Source of the DNA: Betaproteobacteria bacterium HGW-Betaproteobacteria-1
GTDB lineage: Bacteria > Pseudomonadota > Gammaproteobacteria > Burkholderiales > Methylophilaceae
Direction: 5' to 3'
DNA: 64,000 nucleotides
Assembly (NCBI GenBank): GCA_002842435.1
Contig: PHCX01000005.1
Coordinates: 62,001-126,000 of the forward strand
Shown here: positions 38,692 through 49,347 of the stretch, piece by piece
Layout: each line of letters starts with the position of its first letter
Numbering within the stretch: position 1 is the stretch's first letter
The notes under the pieces: model-generated
Seen by the model: only the letters and a program-made list of their open reading frames with translations
What the model was told of the DNA's origin: nothing
Database searches by the model: none
Made by a program: the position numbers and the translations under genes

Positions 38692-38742
38692 GACAGTCCT
38701 GCTTTCACTGTTCCCGTATTGCGCATGTATCAGCGATGATGT

Positions 38743-39429
38743 TCACTCTATCAATTTCGCCAGTTGCAGACAAAATTCTTTTCGCGGGATCTCGCGTGCA
38801 CCCAGCGAAGCGAGATGGGCCGTGTGCATCTGGCAATCAATGAGTCCGCATTTCTGCTGCCGGAGTTCCTGCACCAGCCGGATAAAGGCGATCTTTGACC
38901 CATTGCTGACCAGGTGGAACATGGATTCACCGTAGAACATCCGGCCGATCCGCACGCCATAGAGGCCGCCAACCAGTTCGCCATCGATCCAGGTTTCGGC
39001 ACTCAAGGCGTGGCCTGTCGCATGCAACACGCAGTAGGCATCTATCATTTCATCGGTGATCCAGGTGCCGTCCTGATCGGGACGCACTACCCTGGAACAG
39101 GCCTGCATGACTTCGCGGAATGCCGTATTGAAGCGCACTTCGTAATCCGGTTGTTTCAGGCGTTTTTGCATGGAGCGGGAGATTTTGAGTTCTTCCGGGT
39201 AGAGCACCATGCGCGGGTCCGGGCTCCACCATAGAATGGGTTGCCCTTCGCTAAACCAGGGGAAGATGCCGTGACGGTAAGCGCTGAGCAGACGTTCGGC
39301 AGAGAGATTGCCGCCTATTGCCAGCAGGCCGTTGGGTTCATCCAGGGCATTCTCGACTGCAGGGAAGTTGAAATCCCGGCCCAGAACCTGGATGCGACCG
39401 CCCGGCAGTTGAAGGTATCTCTGGCTCAT
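38743..39429 (-). CDS. aat: Leucyl/phenylalanyl-tRNA-protein transferase
   Basis: 228 residues. Adds leucine or phenylalanine to proteins with N-terminal lysine or arginine. Family strings are GLLAIGGNLSAERLLSAYRHGIFPW (first part), WWSPDPRMVL, and ELVGGLYGVRIGRMFYGESMF (central part). With bpt it forms the two aminoacyl-transferases of the bacterial N-end rule, encoded side by side as in many betaproteobacteria. Confidence 0.96.
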   Translation of the reverse strand: MSQRYLQLPGGRIQVLGRDFNFPAVENALDEPNGLLAIGGNLSAERLLSAYRHGIFPWFSEGQPILWWSPDPRMVLYPEELKISRSMQKRLKQPDYEVRFNTAFREVMQACSRVVRPDQDGTWITDEMIDAYCVLHATGHALSAETWIDGELVGGLYGVRIGRMFYGESMFHLVSNGSKIAFIRLVQELRQQKCGLIDCQMHTAHLASLGAREIPRKEFCLQLAKLIE

Positions 39430-39486
39430 CAGCAGAAAATTACATCAGCTGTTGCCGCTTGGGAAGGTGCAAATGCAGTAATCAGG

Positions 39487-42381
39487 TCAGCCACGATGTT
39501 GCATCAATTGCCAGCCAGCCTGCTCCCAGTTCTTGTCTGGTTCGTAGGTTGTCAGCCATTGCTCGATTTCCCTGGCTGGCAACGGGCAGCTGATGCCGTG
39601 ACCTTGTGCGATGTTGCAGCCCATGCGCAACAGCTGTACGCCATGTTCTGCCGTTTCCAGACCTTCGGCTACCACGCTGCGGCCGAACTCCCGGCTGAGG
39701 CTGATAATGCCGGCAATCACGGCGCGGTCGTCGTTGTCATGCAGCATGTCGCGCACAAAGGATTGATCGATCTTGATGACGTCGATCGGCAGGCGTCTGA
39801 GATAGGTCAGCGAGGAATAGCCGACGCCGAAGTCATCCAGAGCAAAGCTGACACCGAGCTTCTTGCAATTTTCTATGGTCTGCGTGACGCCGGAAATATC
39901 CTCGATTACGGCAGTTTCAGTGATTTCCAGTTGCAGTTTCTCCGGGCTGACATCTGGATACAGGTTCAGCAGTTCAGCCAGCCTTTCGGTGAAGTTCTTT
40001 TGCATCAGGTGGCGTGCAGCGATGTTGACGCTGACCGGCACATGCAGGTCATGGTGTTGCCATTGCTGTAGCTGACTCAATGCCTCGCATATCACCCATT
40101 CGCCGAGTTCGATAATGAAGTCGGTATGTTCGACCTGTGGCAGGAACTCATTAGGCAGACGCAGGCCGGATTCGGGATGCCTCCAGCGGATCAGTGCTTC
40201 CATGCCCACGACCTGACCATGCTGCATATTGACCTTGGGCTGGTAATAGAGTGAAAACTCCCCGGCCTGCAGGGCGCTTTCGATACGTTCGCGTTGCTGG
40301 CGCTGGCCGCGTGTATAGCGATCATGTTCTGCGTCGAACAGGTGATGGCAGCGGCCACCATTCAGTTTTGCCTGGTACATGGCATGATCGGCATGGCGTA
40401 ACAGCGTGTCCGGTGTCGAGTTGTCGAATGGGAAGACGGTGTAGCCGATGCTGGCTGATACACTGGCAGTGATGTCCCCCAGATGGAAAGGGGCATTGAT
40501 CGTCAACAGCAGCCGGCCCAGTGCGAAATTGCATTCCTCGATGGACTTCAGTCCGCACAACAACAACACGAACTCATCTCCTCCCATGCGGGCGATGGTG
40601 TCGGATTCGCGCAGACAGCTGCGCATGCGGCCAGCGAACTGTACCAGCAGATTGTCGCCTGTTATATGTCCATGCCGGTCATTGATTTCCTTGAAGTCAT
40701 CCAGGTCGAAATAGCAGACAGCAAGAATCTCATCCATGCGCTGGGCGTGGGCCAGTGCCTGTTGCAGGCGGTCGGCCAATAGTGTGCGGTTGGGTAGTTG
40801 TGTCAGCGGATCGTGGTAGGCCATGTGCTCGAGATTTTCCCGATGCAGCATCTCGGCCGTGATGTCTGAAAAGACGCCGACATAGTGACTCACGCGTTGT
40901 TGTGCGTCGCGCACCACGAAGAGGTCGAGCGAGGCGGTGTAGGCTTCACCATTCTTGCGCAGGTTGTGACTTTCACCCATCCAGTCGCCGTCACTGGCTG
41001 TGCCCTGCCAGAGCTCCTCGAAAAACTGTGGTTCGTTGCTGGCGAAATTCAGTTCTGCCGGTGTCTTGCCTACGGCTTCTTCCCGGCTGTAACCGCTGAT
41101 CCGGCTGAAGGCGGGGTTTACTTCTACGATATGTGAGTCTGCATCCGTAATGAAAATGCCATCATTCGCGTGTTCGAATACGCTGGCTGAGAGCTTCATG
41201 TCATCCGCATTTTTCTGCAGAGTCTGCAAGGTTTTTTGCAGTTTCTCGCGCATGGTGAGCACGCTGGCCATGAGGGTGCCGGGCTTTGCCGTCAGCTTGT
41301 CCTGTTCCAGATTGCCTTCCGCGATTTTCTTTACCACTTCGATGGCTAGGGCGGGGTCGCTACCGATCGGCTCCAGCACCAGGCGCCTGAGTTGCCAAAG
41401 AATGACGGCCAGTAGCAATATGCCCAGTAGCGTCGCTTCGCTGATGATCAGCACGGAGTTGGCCCAGCCTGATGTGTAGGCTTCGGATAACGGGTAGGCG
41501 ACGACGATGCGGAAGCCCCAGTTCTCCAGTTTTTCCTCGACGAGTTTCCAGTCGGCGGGAGGTGTCTGCAGGAACTGGTCGATGATTTCGGTGGGCGCAT
41601 GCCTGGAGGTGAATATCGTGTGCTGGTTATCATCCAGTACGGCTGCAAATCCGCTGCTCAGGTAACGCGAATTCTCCACGGCATCGCGTATTGCCGGCAT
41701 ATCGACCCTGTAGCCGACATACCAGACCCCGATCAGCTGATTGTGCTCATCTAAAATTGGTTCATAGCGTGCGAGATAGGATTGCCCGAGAATCTTTACC
41801 AGTCCCCGAAACACTTTGCCTTGATGAATAGCTTGAATAGCCTTGCCGTCTGGTGCCAGTTGAGTGCCAATGGCACGACTGCCATCATCCTGCAAGACAT
41901 TGGTCGAGACGCGGTAAAAGTCGTTGCCGGATCTGACGAAAATGGTGGCGGTGCCGCCAAACAGTGCCGTGATGCCGTCGACCAGGGTGTCTGATTCTGC
42001 AACCTCGGAGTCGCCGAATTTCAGGTTGGGCAATTCAAGCTGGCCCAGCTTGAGCTCACCATCCAGTTCGGGCTGTCCCTGTGCCAGGCTGCGCTCCTTC
42101 AGCAGCACCATGGCAGAGTCGACACGCTGGGAGATGAGCGTGTCGGTAACTATCAGCAGGCGTGTGAGCATATGGGCATGTTCTTGCGCCCCGTGCTCGA
42201 TAGCCGTGAGGTGTTGTGTGGTTTGCCGCCACATCAGCATGCTGGCTGCGAAAGCCAGTAGCAGTAGTACTGGCAGTAAAAAGCGCCAGAGTGTCGGGAT
42301 TTTCTTCAGATTAGGCACAACTTGCGGCAGGCTTGGGTGTTCAAGGTGGCTTATTGTTCCATAACCACCATGTGCAAACAA
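39487..42381 (-). CDS. Cache-PAS-GGDEF-EAL cyclic di-GMP signalling protein
   Basis: 964 residues. A membrane helix (about 30-50) precedes a periplasmic Cache_3-Cache_2-type sensor (including ATIFVRSGNDFYRVSTNV) and a second helix (about 310-330). A HAMP-like segment, a PAS domain with NDGIFITDADSHIVEVNP, a GGDEF domain with intact MGGDEF, and an EAL domain with MEALIRWRHPE and DDFGVGYSSL follow. Both catalytic motifs are kept, so synthesis and breakdown of c-di-GMP are possible. The first in-frame start is TTG 42381; a GTG at 42318 closer to the helix is an alternative. Confidence 0.93.
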   Translation of the reverse strand: MFAHGGYGTISHLEHPSLPQVVPNLKKIPTLWRFLLPVLLLLAFAASMLMWRQTTQHLTAIEHGAQEHAHMLTRLLIVTDTLISQRVDSAMVLLKERSLAQGQPELDGELKLGQLELPNLKFGDSEVAESDTLVDGITALFGGTATIFVRSGNDFYRVSTNVLQDDGSRAIGTQLAPDGKAIQAIHQGKVFRGLVKILGQSYLARYEPILDEHNQLIGVWYVGYRVDMPAIRDAVENSRYLSSGFAAVLDDNQHTIFTSRHAPTEIIDQFLQTPPADWKLVEEKLENWGFRIVVAYPLSEAYTSGWANSVLIISEATLLGILLLAVILWQLRRLVLEPIGSDPALAIEVVKKIAEGNLEQDKLTAKPGTLMASVLTMREKLQKTLQTLQKNADDMKLSASVFEHANDGIFITDADSHIVEVNPAFSRISGYSREEAVGKTPAELNFASNEPQFFEELWQGTASDGDWMGESHNLRKNGEAYTASLDLFVVRDAQQRVSHYVGVFSDITAEMLHRENLEHMAYHDPLTQLPNRTLLADRLQQALAHAQRMDEILAVCYFDLDDFKEINDRHGHITGDNLLVQFAGRMRSCLRESDTIARMGGDEFVLLLCGLKSIEECNFALGRLLLTINAPFHLGDITASVSASIGYTVFPFDNSTPDTLLRHADHAMYQAKLNGGRCHHLFDAEHDRYTRGQRQQRERIESALQAGEFSLYYQPKVNMQHGQVVGMEALIRWRHPESGLRLPNEFLPQVEHTDFIIELGEWVICEALSQLQQWQHHDLHVPVSVNIAARHLMQKNFTERLAELLNLYPDVSPEKLQLEITETAVIEDISGVTQTIENCKKLGVSFALDDFGVGYSSLTYLRRLPIDVIKIDQSFVRDMLHDNDDRAVIAGIISLSREFGRSVVAEGLETAEHGVQLLRMGCNIAQGHGISCPLPAREIEQWLTTYEPDKNWEQAGWQLMQHRG

Positions 42382-42469
42382 ATTTTATTCATGAATCTGA
42401 CAAAAGCTGTCAAAACCCCGCCAAATCAGGTTTTGAGCAATTCCGAATCCAGAGTAAAATAGTCAACTT

Positions 42470-44680
42470 ATGCAAAGCCTCAGACACATCAACAGCTACC
42501 GGCCGTATTGGGCAAAACGTTTCGGTACAGCTTCCGTCCTGCCCATGAGCCGCGCCGAAATGGATGCCTTGGGCTGGGACAGTTGCGACATCATTCTGGT
42601 GACCGGCGACGCCTATATCGATCACCCGAGTTTTGGCATGGCCCTGGTCGGGCGTCTGTTGGAAGCGCAGGGCTTTCGTGTCGGTATCATAGCGCAGCCG
42701 GATTGGCAGTCGGCCGAGCCGTTCAAGGCGCTGGGCAAGCCCAACCTGTATTTCGGTATCACGGCCGGCAATATGGATTCCATGGTCAACCGCTATACGG
42801 CTGACCGCAAGATTCGCTCGGATGATGCCTATACACCGAATGCCGAGGGCGGCAAACGCCCGGATCGTGCGGTGCTGGTCTATTCGCAGCGCTGTCGTGA
42901 AGCTTATCCCGATGTGCCGCTGGTGATCGGCAGTATCGAGGCTTCGCTGCGCCGTATCGCCCATTATGACTACTGGTCGGACAAGGTGCGACGTTCGGTG
43001 CTGGTCGATTCCAAGGCCGATATCCTGCTCTACGGCAATGCCGAACGGGCGTTGGTGGAGCTGACCCATCGCATGGCGAAGGGCGAGAAGGTCGGCGAGA
43101 TCACCGATATTCGCGGCACGGCCTTCTTGCGCAAGCATTTGCCTGAGGGCTGGTCGGAAGTGGCCTCGACCAATCTGGATCGGCCGGGCAAGATCGATAC
43201 GCCGGTGGATCCTTATGCCATGGAGCCGGCATTGGAAAAAACCGGCGCTTCCTGTGCCAGTGTCTCGGCTCAGGCCGCAGAGGCGGAAGCCGGAACCAAC
43301 GTGATCCAGATCGTGCGCAAGCCCAAGGCCGACCGTGCAATGCAGGTCGTGCGCCTGCCGGCGTATGAAGAGGTGATAAAAGACCCGGTACTTTATGCGC
43401 ACGCTTCACGCGTGTTGCATCTGGAGGCCAATCCGGGCAATGCGCGAGCTCTTGTTCAGCGTCATGGCGACCGCGAGGTGTGGCTCAATCCGCCGCCGAT
43501 CCCACTCACCACCAAAGAAATGGATTATGTCTACGACCTGCCGTATGCGCGCAAGCCGCATCCGGCCTATGGCAACGCCAAGATCCCGGCCTGGGAGATG
43601 ATCCGCTTCTCGGTCAACATCATGCGCGGCTGCTTCGGCGGCTGTACCTTCTGCTCCATCACCGAGCATGAGGGCCGCATCATCCAGAGCCGTTCGGAGG
43701 CATCCATCCTGCATGAGATCGAGGAGATTCGCGACAAGGTCGACGGCTTCACCGGGGTCATTTCCGATCTGGGCGGGCCGACTGCCAACATGTATCGCAT
43801 GGCCTGCAAATCGGAGGCCATCGAGAAGGCCTGCCGCAAGCTGTCCTGCGTTTTTCCCGGAATTTGTGAGAACCTCAATACCGATCATTCAGCGTTGATT
43901 CAGTTGTACCGCAAGGCGCGCGATATCAAGGGCGTGAAGAAAATCCTGATAGGCTCCGGCCTGCGCTATGACTTGGCTGTGACTTCGCCTGAATATGTCA
44001 AGGAACTGGTACAGCACCATGTCGGCGGTTACCTGAAGATCGCGCCGGAACATTCGGAAGATAACGTGCTGTCGAAGATGATGAAACCGGGCATGGGTGC
44101 CTATGACAAGTTCAAGGAGATGTTCGAGCGTTTCAGCAAGGAGGCAGGCAAGGAGCAATACCTGATTCCGTATTTCATCGCGGCACATCCCGGTACCACG
44201 GACGAGGACATGCTCAACCTGGCCTTGTGGCTGAAGCGCAACAACTTCAAGCTGGATCAGGTGCAGACCTTTACGCCGACACCGATGGCGATGGCGACGG
44301 CCATGTATCACTCGGGCAAGAATCCCTTGCGCAAGGTCACGGATAGCAGTGAAGATGTGCCGATTCCGCGGGCAGGCGGCGTGCGTCGCTTGCATAAGGC
44401 GTTTATCCGCTATCACGACCCCAACAACTGGCCCATGTTGCGCGAGGCGCTGAAACGCATGGGGCGCGAAGACCTGATCGGCAGCGGCAAGAAGCATCTG
44501 GTGCCGGCTTGGCAGCCGCTCGCTGTGAAGCCTGTGGCAATAAAATCGTCAGCGACGAAACCTGCGGCGGTCAGTGCGCGAACAAAAAAACCGGTCGTCC
44601 AGATAAATTCCGGCGGCGGCAGAACCAGAAGCCCAAAAGCCCTGTCGAAAAAGTCGAATCGATCCACTCACAACAAATAG
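42470..44680 (+). CDS. YgiQ-family radical SAM protein
   Basis: 736 residues. N-terminal region with [20 protein letters not shown] (family signature), then the radical SAM core with the 4Fe-4S motif [17 protein letters not shown] near residue 387, and a C-terminal DUF3362-type region. The last 50 residues are lysine/arginine-rich and disordered. The reaction is unknown for the family. It is divergent from the large c-di-GMP protein, and 8 nt separate it from the TraB-type gene. Confidence 0.94.
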   Translation: MQSLRHINSYRPYWAKRFGTASVLPMSRAEMDALGWDSCDIILVTGDAYIDHPSFGMALVGRLLEAQGFRVGIIAQPDWQSAEPFKALGKPNLYFGITAGNMDSMVNRYTADRKIRSDDAYTPNAEGGKRPDRAVLVYSQRCREAYPDVPLVIGSIEASLRRIAHYDYWSDKVRRSVLVDSKADILLYGNAERALVELTHRMAKGEKVGEITDIRGTAFLRKHLPEGWSEVASTNLDRPGKIDTPVDPYAMEPALEKTGASCASVSAQAAEAEAGTNVIQIVRKPKADRAMQVVRLPAYEEVIKDPVLYAHASRVLHLEANPGNARALVQRHGDREVWLNPPPIPLTTKEMDYVYDLPYARKPHPAYGNAKIPAWEMIRFSVNIMRGCFGGCTFCSITEHEGRIIQSRSEASILHEIEEIRDKVDGFTGVISDLGGPTANMYRMACKSEAIEKACRKLSCVFPGICENLNTDHSALIQLYRKARDIKGVKKILIGSGLRYDLAVTSPEYVKELVQHHVGGYLKIAPEHSEDNVLSKMMKPGMGAYDKFKEMFERFSKEAGKEQYLIPYFIAAHPGTTDEDMLNLALWLKRNNFKLDQVQTFTPTPMAMATAMYHSGKNPLRKVTDSSEDVPIPRAGGVRRLHKAFIRYHDPNNWPMLREALKRMGREDLIGSGKKHLVPAWQPLAVKPVAIKSSATKPAAVSARTKKPVVQINSGGGRTRSPKALSKKSNRSTHNK

Positions 44681-44688
44681 GAATCGCC

Positions 44689-45561
44689 ATGCGTGCTTCT
44701 TCTTGTGCGTTTGCCGGCCTCGTTCGAGGCCTTTTTTTCGTATTGCTGCTCGGTTTCATGGCGGTTGCCCAGGCGCAGGACAAGGGTCTGCTGTGGAAGT
44801 TGGAGGCGCCCGGCGGCAAGACCAGTTATCTGTTCGGTACCATGCATTCGGACGACAGGCGTGTCACCGATTTTCCGCCATCGGTCATGAAAGCGCTGCT
44901 GGATAGTGACGTGTTCCTGATGGAATTGCAGCCGCCGCAGGATCCATCGGTTTATCTGATGAAGGAGGGCCGACTCGACCACATGCTGACCGAGCAGGAA
45001 TTCGTCGAGGTCATCAAGCTGGCCGATTTTCATTCCATGCATACCGATATTGCGACAACCATGAAGCCATGGCTGCTGGCGGCCATTTTTGACCTGCCCA
45101 AGCCGCAGACGCCATATTCCCAGGATGCGATGTTGATGTCGCTGGCACATGGCAAGTCCAAGACAGTGCGCGCACTGGAAAGTGTAGAGGAGCATTTCGG
45201 GGTGCTGGACAGCTTCAGTATCGAAGACCAACTGGTGATGTTGCGTGCTGTGCTGAAACGTAGTCCCCAGCAGCGCGAACGTAATTTTGAGGAGCTGGTG
45301 AAAACCTATCTGTCTGGCGATCTGGACAGGATCATTGAAGTCAACGCGCGTACCAGCGGAGATATGCTGCCCGAGGAGTTATGGGCGCGTATCCTGAAAA
45401 AACTGCTGGATGAACGTAATGTGCGGATGGCAGAACGCATTGTGCTGCAAGCGAATGAGAACAGTGTGTTTGTTGCCGTCGGTGCTGCCCATTTGCCGGG
45501 CGATGGCGGCTTGCTGGCGCGTTTGCGCAGTGCGGGCTATCAGGTGACGCCGGTCAGATGA
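44689..45561 (+). CDS. TraB/GumN family protein
   Basis: 290 residues from ATG 44689; the longer frame overlaps the YgiQ gene and has no signal. A signal peptide (1-29, ending in VAQAQ) precedes the Tiki/TraB-like fold with its two metal-binding ends: SYLFGTMHSDD near 45 and FVAVGAAHLPGDGG near 265. Relatives are metalloproteases or of unknown role. Export to the periplasm is expected. Confidence 0.9.
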   Translation: MRASSCAFAGLVRGLFFVLLLGFMAVAQAQDKGLLWKLEAPGGKTSYLFGTMHSDDRRVTDFPPSVMKALLDSDVFLMELQPPQDPSVYLMKEGRLDHMLTEQEFVEVIKLADFHSMHTDIATTMKPWLLAAIFDLPKPQTPYSQDAMLMSLAHGKSKTVRALESVEEHFGVLDSFSIEDQLVMLRAVLKRSPQQRERNFEELVKTYLSGDLDRIIEVNARTSGDMLPEELWARILKKLLDERNVRMAERIVLQANENSVFVAVGAAHLPGDGGLLARLRSAGYQVTPVR

Positions 45562-45577
45562 CCGGTTGAATGGCCGG

Positions 45578-46069
45578 TCAGGATCCGGCCGGATGGTTTG
45601 CCTGTATCGCGGCCTGATTTGCAAGTTTCAGGATATGGGCGGCAAAATCCGGGTCTTCCCCTTGCAACAGGCGAGGCAGCAGCCGACGGAAATCCTCGCG
45701 TTCGCACCATTCGCGCATGAAGTCTTCCCATGACAGCCAGCGTCTTTGCTGTTTGCGCGTCATCTTCTCGTCGTAGCTCAGCAGGTAGGCACGTTCAAAC
45801 AGGGAAATAAGTATCTCGTAGATGACCAGTACGCGTTCCTGCTGCTCTTCGGTCAGATCCTGCGTCATGGTTTGCGAGCGTAGCTTGAGGTCGGGATTGG
45901 CCATCACCAGTTTGAGGAAGTCGGTGTAATCGGCGGTCAGCAACTGGTAGACCTCTTCGTCCTCGTTCTCGCGTTCCTTGCGTTGCTCGACGATGAAGGC
46001 AAAGATCGCCATCGGCAGGCCGAAGACGGTGACGATATAACTCAGCAGTTCCCAGGATTCGAGATTCAT
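45578..46069 (-). CDS. Conserved membrane-anchored helical protein
   Basis: 163 residues: one N-terminal helix (about 8-26, SYIVTVFGLPMAIFAFIV), then a charged helical cytosolic part with YQLLTADYTDFLKLVM, ISLFERAYLLSYDE and WLSWEDFMREWC. I know the pattern from unnamed proteobacterial proteins; no function is established. It is the last of five closely spaced minus-strand genes headed by rhlE, 4 nt after sugE. Confidence 0.75.
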   Translation of the reverse strand: MNLESWELLSYIVTVFGLPMAIFAFIVEQRKERENEDEEVYQLLTADYTDFLKLVMANPDLKLRSQTMTQDLTEEQQERVLVIYEILISLFERAYLLSYDEKMTRKQQRRWLSWEDFMREWCEREDFRRLLPRLLQGEDPDFAAHILKLANQAAIQANHPAGS

Positions 46070-46073
46070 TTCG

Positions 46074-46388
46074 TTACGATACCAGTTTCAGGCCGATAAT
46101 CGAACCGATCAACAGCACGAGAAACACCAGACGCCAGGTCGTAGCCGGGTCGCTGAACCAGAGGATACCGACCAGAGCCGTGCCAAAGGCGCCTATACCG
46201 GTCCAGACGGCATAAGCTGTACCCATCGGAATCACAGCGGTGGCTCTGGTCAGCAGCCAGAAGCTGATGACGGCACAGATCAGGAAGCCGGCGGATGGCC
46301 AGAAGCGGCTGAAACCCTCAGACAGCTTGAGAAACGTGGTGAAGCCGATCTCGAACAGACCGGCCAGTATGAGTAATGTCCAGGCCAT
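46074..46388 (-). CDS. sugE: SMR-family transporter of SugE/Gdx type
   Basis: 104 residues with four helices. The essential glutamate is in LILAGLFEIGFTTFLK, and the SugE signature GTAYAVWTGIGAFGTAL is intact. SugE-type proteins export guanidinium ion and some quaternary ammonium compounds in exchange for protons. No guanidine riboswitch is visible; the gene lies 9 nt after blc within an operon. Confidence 0.93.
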   Translation of the reverse strand: MAWTLLILAGLFEIGFTTFLKLSEGFSRFWPSAGFLICAVISFWLLTRATAVIPMGTAYAVWTGIGAFGTALVGILWFSDPATTWRLVFLVLLIGSIIGLKLVS

Positions 46389-46397
46389 GTTGCCTCG

Positions 46398-46955
46398 CTA
46401 TTGCCGGACGTGACGGCCGGCTTCGTAGTCGACCGGGTCACTGGATTGATCGACATAGATCAGTTTGTCGGTATCGAAGCCGAGATGCCGGGCCTGCGCG
46501 ATCAGCTCCTGTTTGACCGGGTAGGACAGTTGAGGCGTACGGGCCAGAATCCACAGATAGTTACGGTCGGGGCCAGCGACTAGCGAATAATTGTAGTAGA
46601 CCTTGTCCAGCGCGATGATGTTGTAGCCGCCATAGAACGGTCCGAAGAAAGACACCTTGAGCTTGCCGATATCCGGCCCCTCGACGAAATAGGCCTTGCC
46701 TTCAGCTTCCTTCCATTCCTGTTTTTTTGTATCAAACCCTCGGTTAATGACCTTGATGCTACCATCCTCGCGCTTGCTGTAGGTGGCGGTGACACGTTCA
46801 AGATTGCGCTCGAAGGAGTGGTCGAGGCGAGCGATCTCGTACCAGGTACCGAGGTATTTGTCGGCTTCGAAGCCGCTTACCGGTTCTACGCCCTCCGGCG
46901 TATAACTGCAGGCGGAGAGGAACAGGGCAAAAACAAACAGCAGTCTGGTTTTCAT
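46398..46955 (-). CDS. blc: Outer-membrane lipocalin Blc
   Basis: 185 residues. A lipobox (LSAC near residue 16) predicts an outer-membrane lipoprotein. The lipocalin signature [18 protein letters not shown] follows near 35, with [16 protein letters not shown] and the late [11 protein letters not shown]. Bacterial lipocalins bind fatty acids or lysophospholipids. It overlaps the yaiI stop by 4 nt. Confidence 0.93.
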   Translation of the reverse strand: MKTRLLFVFALFLSACSYTPEGVEPVSGFEADKYLGTWYEIARLDHSFERNLERVTATYSKREDGSIKVINRGFDTKKQEWKEAEGKAYFVEGPDIGKLKVSFFGPFYGGYNIIALDKVYYNYSLVAGPDRNYLWILARTPQLSYPVKQELIAQARHLGFDTDKLIYVDQSSDPVDYEAGRHVRQ

Positions 46956-47437
46956 GGTCGGCTTTGTGATGATGGGGTTTTGCTCAGACGCGTGAGAAAC
47001 CGGTCCAGTTCCGCCGCGAATGACTGGCGGTCGCTCTGGCTGAATGTGGATGGCCCGGAGATGTCGACACCGCTACCGCGCAGTTCTTCCATGAAATTGC
47101 GCATGGCCAGGCGCTCCTGGATATTGCTGGCGCTGTAGAATTCGCCGCGCGGATTCAGCGCATGCCCGCCTTTGGCAATCACCTGCGCCGCCAGCGGGAT
47201 ATCGGCGGTAATCACCAGATCGCCCGGCTCTATCTGCTTGACGATTTCATCATCGGCGACATCGAAGCCGCCCGGCACCTGCATAGCTCGCAGCCAGGGC
47301 GAAGGCGGCACGCGCAACAGCTTGTTGGCGACCAGAATGGTTTCAATCTGCGTGCGTTCTGCCGCCCTGAACAGTATTTCCTTGATGACGACCGGGCAGG
47401 CATCCGCATCGACCCAGATTTTAAGCTTTTCGCTCAA
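46952..47437 (-). CDS. YaiI/YqxD family (DUF188) protein
   Basis: 161 residues with the PIN/NYN-like DUF188 pattern: [16 protein letters not shown] at the N-terminus (catalytic-type aspartates), [27 protein letters not shown] and the late [10 protein letters not shown] nuclease is suspected from the fold but not proven. It starts 3 nt after the rhlE stop. Confidence 0.9.
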   Translation of the reverse strand: MSEKLKIWVDADACPVVIKEILFRAAERTQIETILVANKLLRVPPSPWLRAMQVPGGFDVADDEIVKQIEPGDLVITADIPLAAQVIAKGGHALNPRGEFYSASNIQERLAMRNFMEELRGSGVDISGPSTFSQSDRQSFAAELDRFLTRLSKTPSSQSRP

Positions 47438-47440
47438 GTG

Positions 47441-48934
47441 CTAGCGCCCGCGATTGCCGCCTCTGTGTACCGGTTTTGGTGCAAACAGTGCCGGCTGTGG
47501 CATGGCCTGGTGGCGAGCAGCCTCCGACATATGTTTGTTGCCACCGTTTGGCTTGCTGGTGTTCTGTTTCTGGGACTGAGCTCTGTTGCCTGCCTGATCG
47601 TCACTCCTGGCTGCGCCACGTGCTTGATTGTGGTTCAGAGCACGATCCTGGTCACGCCCCCGGCCATTCTGGCGACGCTGTTCCTGGCCGCCGGCGTTGC
47701 TACGTTGTCCCTGGCCTTGGGGGCGTCGTTGCTGCGGTCTTGGCGGCCGCGGCGCTTCCGGCTCGATTTTACTTGGTGCGACAAAACCTTCGACTTCTAC
47801 GCGGGGAATCTCACGTTTGATTAGGCGCTCGATACCTTTAAGCAGTTTGATTTCTTCATGGTCGACCAGCGATACGGCAGCACCTGTGCTGCCGGCACGG
47901 CCGGTACGGCCGATACGGTGTACATAATCTTCCGCTACATTGGGCAATTCGAAATTCACGACCTGTGGTAACTGGTCGATATCCAAGCCGCGGGCGGCGA
48001 TGTCGGTCGCCACCAGTACACGCATGCTGCCATCCTTGAACTGAGCAAGCGCCTTGGTGCGTGCACCCTGACTCTTGTTACCGTGGATCGCGGCGGCTTC
48101 AATGCCATCCTTCACCAGTTTTTCCGCAAGGCGGTTGGCACCGTGCTTGGTCCGGGTGAACACCAGTACTTGTTTCCAGTCATGGTGTTTGATCAAATGG
48201 CTCATGAGGTCGCGCTTATGGCTCTGGTTGACCAGATGTACGGTTTGCTCGACCAGTTCTGAAGCGGTGTTGCGGCGGGCCACTTCGACGAAGCCCGGAT
48301 TGTTCAGCAGGCCGTCGGCCAGTTCCTTGATCTCGTCCGAGAAAGTGGCGGAGAACAGCAGGTTCTGGCGGTGTTTCGGCAGCAAGGCCAGTATCTTCTT
48401 GATGTCGCGTATGAAACCCATGTCCAGCATGCGGTCGGCCTCATCCAGCACCAGGATCTCGATCGCCGACAAGTCAACGGTCTTTTGCCCGACGTGGTCG
48501 AGCAGGCGGCCCGGAGTAGCCACCAGAATATCCAGCGGCTTCTTCAGGCGTGTGATTTGCGGGTTGATATTGACGCCGCCAAACATCACCATGGATTTTA
48601 GCGGCAGGTATTTGCCGTAGGTCTGTACCGACTCTTCAACCTGGGCAGCCAGTTCGCGTGTAGGTGTCAGGATCAGGCAGCGCGGTTGGCCAGCTTTGTT
48701 GGTTGTGGGTTTGTTGTGCAGCAGATGCAGCAAAGGCAGGGTGAAGCCTGCGGTTTTGCCGGTGCCGGTCTGTGCGCCGGCGAGCAGGTCGCCACCGCTC
48801 AGTACTTGCGGAATGGCCTTGGCCTGGATCGGGGTGGGGGTGGTGTAACCAGCGTCATTGATGGCACGCATGATAGGCTCAGCCAGGTTCAAGCTGGCAA
48901 AAGTAACTTCTGTAGACAATGTGTAAACTCCCAA
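47441..48934 (-). CDS. rhlE: DEAD-box RNA helicase RhlE
   Basis: 497 residues. The helicase core has the Q motif, [13 protein letters not shown] near residue 60, [22 protein letters not shown] near 162, SATF, and [10 protein letters not shown] near 338. A C-terminal basic, glutamine- and asparagine-rich tail (about 400-497) should bind RNA and may be disordered. RhlE acts in ribosome assembly and RNA decay. It heads the tight run rhlE-yaiI-blc-sugE-membrane protein. Its start is preceded by a gene-free region of about 410 nt. Confidence 0.95.
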   Translation of the reverse strand: MGVYTLSTEVTFASLNLAEPIMRAINDAGYTTPTPIQAKAIPQVLSGGDLLAGAQTGTGKTAGFTLPLLHLLHNKPTTNKAGQPRCLILTPTRELAAQVEESVQTYGKYLPLKSMVMFGGVNINPQITRLKKPLDILVATPGRLLDHVGQKTVDLSAIEILVLDEADRMLDMGFIRDIKKILALLPKHRQNLLFSATFSDEIKELADGLLNNPGFVEVARRNTASELVEQTVHLVNQSHKRDLMSHLIKHHDWKQVLVFTRTKHGANRLAEKLVKDGIEAAAIHGNKSQGARTKALAQFKDGSMRVLVATDIAARGLDIDQLPQVVNFELPNVAEDYVHRIGRTGRAGSTGAAVSLVDHEEIKLLKGIERLIKREIPRVEVEGFVAPSKIEPEAPRPPRPQQRRPQGQGQRSNAGGQEQRRQNGRGRDQDRALNHNQARGAARSDDQAGNRAQSQKQNTSKPNGGNKHMSEAARHQAMPQPALFAPKPVHRGGNRGR

Positions 48935-49278
48935 AGGGTTTTATAAGCCAGCCTTATGCTCAGCAAGCAAAACCAATCGAGGCAAACGAATAAGGGATCT
49001 GTATGATCGAAATAATGGATCGAAAGATCGGGTAAGAAAAAATGACCGCTACGCTGATTGGTATGGCGCAGGGAATCTGCATTATACGGGGATTGGCAGT
49101 TAAAGCCACAATAACCGGATTTAATTTGCTTTTGCAGGATGTAAAAACGAATTGCGTAACGTTTACTTACAATTCAGCTGGGCACTGAAATATTTTAATT
49201 ACATCATTGCCTTAGAATTGCTTTCAATTGTTCATCTCCCCTTGTAACAATTTATACGCTTCTCCAAGCGAACCCCTC

Positions 49279-49309
49279 AAACCGCCCGCTAGGGCGGTTT
49301 CTTTTTTTT
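49279..49309 (+). terminator. Strong plus-strand terminator without an upstream gene
   Basis: AAACCGCCC, loop GCTA, GGGCGGTTT, then eight T after one C. No plus-strand gene exists from 48935 to here. The gap 48935-49347 contains only this and AT-rich DNA, so it may end a small RNA. It cannot serve the minus-strand DUF502 gene because its T-run is on the wrong side. Confidence 0.85.
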
Positions 49310-49347
49310 CAGCTTTCTGTATACCGGTCAGGTGCCATTAACGCCTG

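Noticed and set aside
46389-46397. Guanidine riboswitch for sugE
   Set aside because: Only 9 nt separate blc and sugE, and no such structure is seen in front of the operon.
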